From Rugalucina vietnamica (taxonomy: Eukaryota; Mollusca; Bivalvia; Lucinida; Lucinidae): a stretch of DNA of 64,000 bases. This document shows positions 60,646-64,000 of the stretch, one piece after another; within the stretch, counting starts at the first letter, position 1, and each line of letters opens with the position of its first letter. The notes beneath the pieces are model-generated. The model was given only the letters and a program-made list of their open reading frames with translations, was not told the DNA's origin and made no database searches. The DNA lies in assembly GCA_964017185.1 (NCBI GenBank), contig OZ024878.1:1890501-1954500 (forward strand), written 5' to 3'. Made by a program: the position numbers and the translations under genes.

Positions 60646-63300
60646 AAAAGATATCTAATTTGCATATTCATGAATTTTAATGAAAACAGTAAAAATGACA
60701 GAAAATCGTTAAAAAAATAAATAAACTAAATTTGAGGTCGAAACTATCATTGTGACACTTTGTTATTGAACCAATAATACCATATGACAAATCTATTGAT
60801 GTCATGGGCCAAAATGACAATTATCTTATTTGCATATTCATGAATATTAATAGAAAATGTCGAAAATCGAGGAAAAACGAGGGATAAACTCTAGCAATTT
60901 CAAGGTTTTGGATGGGTTTCAAGATCTACCTTGCATCCCTGACACCAATGTTCATGGCTGCCAGTGTGTTCAGAAGGACCATCTAAATGCCATAAAATAG
61001 TGTCCTCAACGATGGACACATTTGCATGATGTAAAATTATATAGTTTCCGCATCCACCCCTACTGTGATTCTAAAGAATAGGGTGTACTCACAAAAATAT
61101 TCATATACGAACAAAAGCGTGCCCTAAAATACTATAATGGGTTTGGTTGTGATGCATGGACTGATCAATTTAACCGTAATACCTATTTTTCAAATCATTG
61201 ATATTGTTTATTCATGAAAATGAATGAAACACACAAGAAATCAGAGAAAAATGGGGGTATACATACAAAGTCACTTAAACCATAGCTGTTCACAAACCTA
61301 GGATGCTGAAAGAAGTATAAAATGAATGCTATGGCAGTGTTCTATGACCCTGAAGTCTCATATAAGAATGATCTTATTTTTTCAGTTTCATGAATTTTCA
61401 TGAAAACTTCATAAATTTGAATGAAAAAATGGAAAAAATTTAACCGGCAAACCTAAGAAAATGGTGTGTATCTCGGCAACCAAAAGCCCTTACACGTTGA
61501 AAATGGCATGAATTGATTGCCAGGACATTAGTTTACCATCCTGTACTACAATATATAAGTCAATTGATTTTTTGTATTATGAATATTAACAAAACCTTTC
61601 GAATTTAGATGGAAATTACGGAAAAAATAAGGTGGTATACATAGAAAATCACATGTATCTTGGCTACTGACTGACCTAGAGAGCTATACTTGGTATCAAA
61701 TAATTGCTAGGACAATGTTCTATAACTATATAATCCGATATTTAAATCACCAGCTTCTTCTATTAGAATGATATTAATGAGATTTATATAAATAAGGGAA
61801 ACATCAACGAAAAATGAAGGGGTACACCAACAAAATTGAATATATTTCGACTACCAATGGCTGTAGAGATTTCAAAACGACATCAAAAATAATAATGTAT
61901 TCAGATAAACAAGGGTACACTTGCAGGCAACCAAGATTCAATTAAATTTATTAGAGCACAAGCTTCAATTTTCTGTTAATATTACACTTTTCATACATTT
62001 TATTCAGTACTCTCAAAAATTAAAAAAAAAAGTGTGATCAGACTGCATGACATAATTGCATCATCCTAGCATTCTATTGGTACCATTGCAGCACATATGG
62101 CAATTGGCAGCTGAGATATATGCAATTGTGTTGGTATACCTCTTCATTTTTCGTTATTTTTTCTCTTATTCTTAGTGATCTTATTAATACCCATACAACA
62201 AAAGTCACTATTTATTTATATAACAGGTAATATGGTTATAGAATATTGTCCTATAGCACTCTAGGTCTATCAGCAGCCAAAATTCATGTGATTTTCTATG
62301 TAAACTGCCTTAATATTTCCGTAACTTTCCTCTAAATTCAAAAGGTTTTGTTAATATTCATGAAGTAAAAAATTGAATGACTAACATATTGTAGTACAGG
62401 ATGGTATAATATTGCCCTAGCAACCATTTAATGCCATTTTTAGCATGTTAGGGCTTTTGCTTGCTGAGAAAAGCATCATTTTTATGTTTGCCGGTTAAAT
62501 TTTTCATTTTTTCATTCCTATTTATGAAGTTTCCATTAAAATTCATGAACTTGAATATAAGATCATGCTTGAGACATAAGAGTCAGAGTACATAGCCATA
62601 GCATTTATTTGATAGTTCATTTAGCATCCTGGGTTTGTAACAGCTCTGTTTTTAGTGATTGATTTTGTACGTATACCCCTATTTCATCTAAGATTTTTCT
62701 CCGATTTCTTGTGTGTTTTATTTTTTTCATGAATAAGTGAAATTAATGATTTGAATAATAGGTATTAAGGTTAAATTGCTAAGTCCATGCATCATTATCA
62801 GACCAATTATAATATTCTAGAGCATGCTATTGTTTGTATAGAATACTTTTACGAGTACACCCTGTTCTTTAGGATCACACAAGGGGTAGATGTGGAAACT
62901 ATATAATTTTTTTTACATCATGCAAATGTGTTCATTGTTGAGGACAATATTTTATGGCATTAAGATGGTCCCACTGACCACACTGGCAGCCATGAAAATT
63001 GGTTTCATGGATACAAGATAGATCTTATAACCCATTCAAAACTTGCAATGGCTTTAGTTAATCTCCGTTTTTCTTTAATTTTCTATATTTTATTAACATT
63101 CATGAATATGCAAATGAGATAATTTTAATTTAGGCACATGAAATCAATACATTTGTCCTATGCTATTACTCTTTAAATTACAAAGTGCCACAATTATAGT
63201 TTCGACCTCAAATTAGTTTATTTATTGACGTTTCATGATTTTTCTGTCATTTTTTAATATTTTCATTAAAATTCATGAATATGCAAATTAAATATCTTGT
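60646..63300. repeat. 2.65-kb imperfect palindrome built of repeated units
   Basis: Left arm about 60646-61880 and right arm about 62065-63300 are diverged inverse copies that stay collinear: for example gaggtcgaaactat (60733) pairs with atagtttcgacctc (63200), and tctaaagaatagggtgtact with agtacaccctgttctttagg. Each arm repeats a (t)gcatattcatgaa(t)a/tttaat motif roughly every 170-190 bp. No coding frame is supported. Confidence 0.85.
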
Positions 63301-64000
63301 ATTCCTTACCATATGATGAAATGGCAATGTCTAGGCTTTAAAATGTGACCAAGTTCAGTGGTAATGAATTTTGTATGCACACATCCATGCTCCATTTTTT
63401 TAAATGAGCTAAATTAATTTTCAAATGTTCAAATGCGAAAGAATACCGCTGATTTTGAGAATCTTCCGAAACCCAAATAAAACTGAATCATTCCGTATTT
63501 TGGACAAAGGAAGTGCGGTTTGTTGGATACAAAGACAATGTTGAAATTTGCAGACAGTTTGAACCGAAAAGACAAAGGCATAAATGTACAGGTTATTATG
63601 CTGAAAGTTTCTTTTTTACTGGCTTAACGTATACCTCGTACTTCGTTCTCTTGTTTTTTACTAGAAAAATCAGCTTTTTGATGAATGTTCAATTATTTCC
63701 TTAATGTAATAACAGGGTAATTTGGGGTAATATGGACAATTGGGGAATATGGGCCACCCTGTGTTTTCTTCAAATATTTAAGTCAAGACTCATGTTTGAC
63801 AAAAAGTAATAACATTTTGTTATTCCCTGGCTATCCATCCTAAATTATCGAAATCATTTTTACATTCATACCCAAGCTGGTGTTAAATTAATGAACCCCA
63901 ATTAAACAGCCTGTGAAAATCGTGCCCTTAAAATGTTTTAGTTTACACTTAAGAACCAATAAAAAGATTAATGATATTTATATAGAACCAAGTTTCACGT
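63301..64000. other. Window end, nothing recognised
   Basis: AT-rich; a 63-codon frame (63513-63704) has no recognisable domain. Confidence 0.4.

Overview
The window is nuclear DNA of an animal, most likely a bivalve mollusc. It has spliced genes with GT-AG introns, a cilium gene, tRNA-derived SINEs, many hairpin-type MITEs, and long interspersed elements with internal tandem repeats. The species is my inference; the sequence itself shows only a repeat-rich metazoan genome. No bacterial-type operon, CRISPR array or virus-derived element was recognised.

Three host genes can be built exon by exon with matching splice phases. (1) On the + strand, 2843-21154, is the 3' half (nine exons, about 376 residues) of DNAI7 (CASC1/CFAP94), an axonemal dynein-associated protein; its 5' exons lie outside the window or were not recognised. 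(2) On the + strand, 38850-49883, is a ten-exon gene for a 788-residue RING-H2 E3 ubiquitin ligase with an N-terminal SUMO-interaction-like motif. (3) On the - strand, 59204-55832, is a two-exon gene for a 947-residue Ariadne-like RBR E3 ligase with an unusual RING2. Genes 2 and 3 converge on a 6-kb repeat-filled interval.

Layout: 1-2842, upstream or intron sequence with a GGCTCC-rich block and MITEs. 2843-21154, DNAI7, whose introns hold decayed extra copies of four of its exons, two tandem HINE-like elements (9638-13027), a fold-back element (13038-15099), a SINE and a 2.1-kb minisatellite. 21155-38789, intergenic, with MITEs, two large inverted-repeat elements (24896-27944), a decayed LINE (27958-29400) and two full-length HINE-like elements (32309-34133, 34991-36941). 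38790-49883, the RING-H2 gene, whose start exon is repeated twelve times at exactly 100 bp. 49884-55831, MITEs, SINEs and a nested HINE-like element. 55832-59204, the RBR gene. 59205-64000, non-coding, dominated by a 2.65-kb palindrome.

Two themes run through the window. Both + strand genes have undergone short tandem duplication at exon/intron boundaries (29, 100 or about 155 bp units), leaving decoy splice sites and decayed exons. Three unrelated-sequence element families share one plan: a 5' terminal box, a tandem-repeat core, a 3' inverted copy of the box, and (in two of the three) a small hairpin and a CTRR-like end. That plan matches Helentron-associated (HINE) elements.
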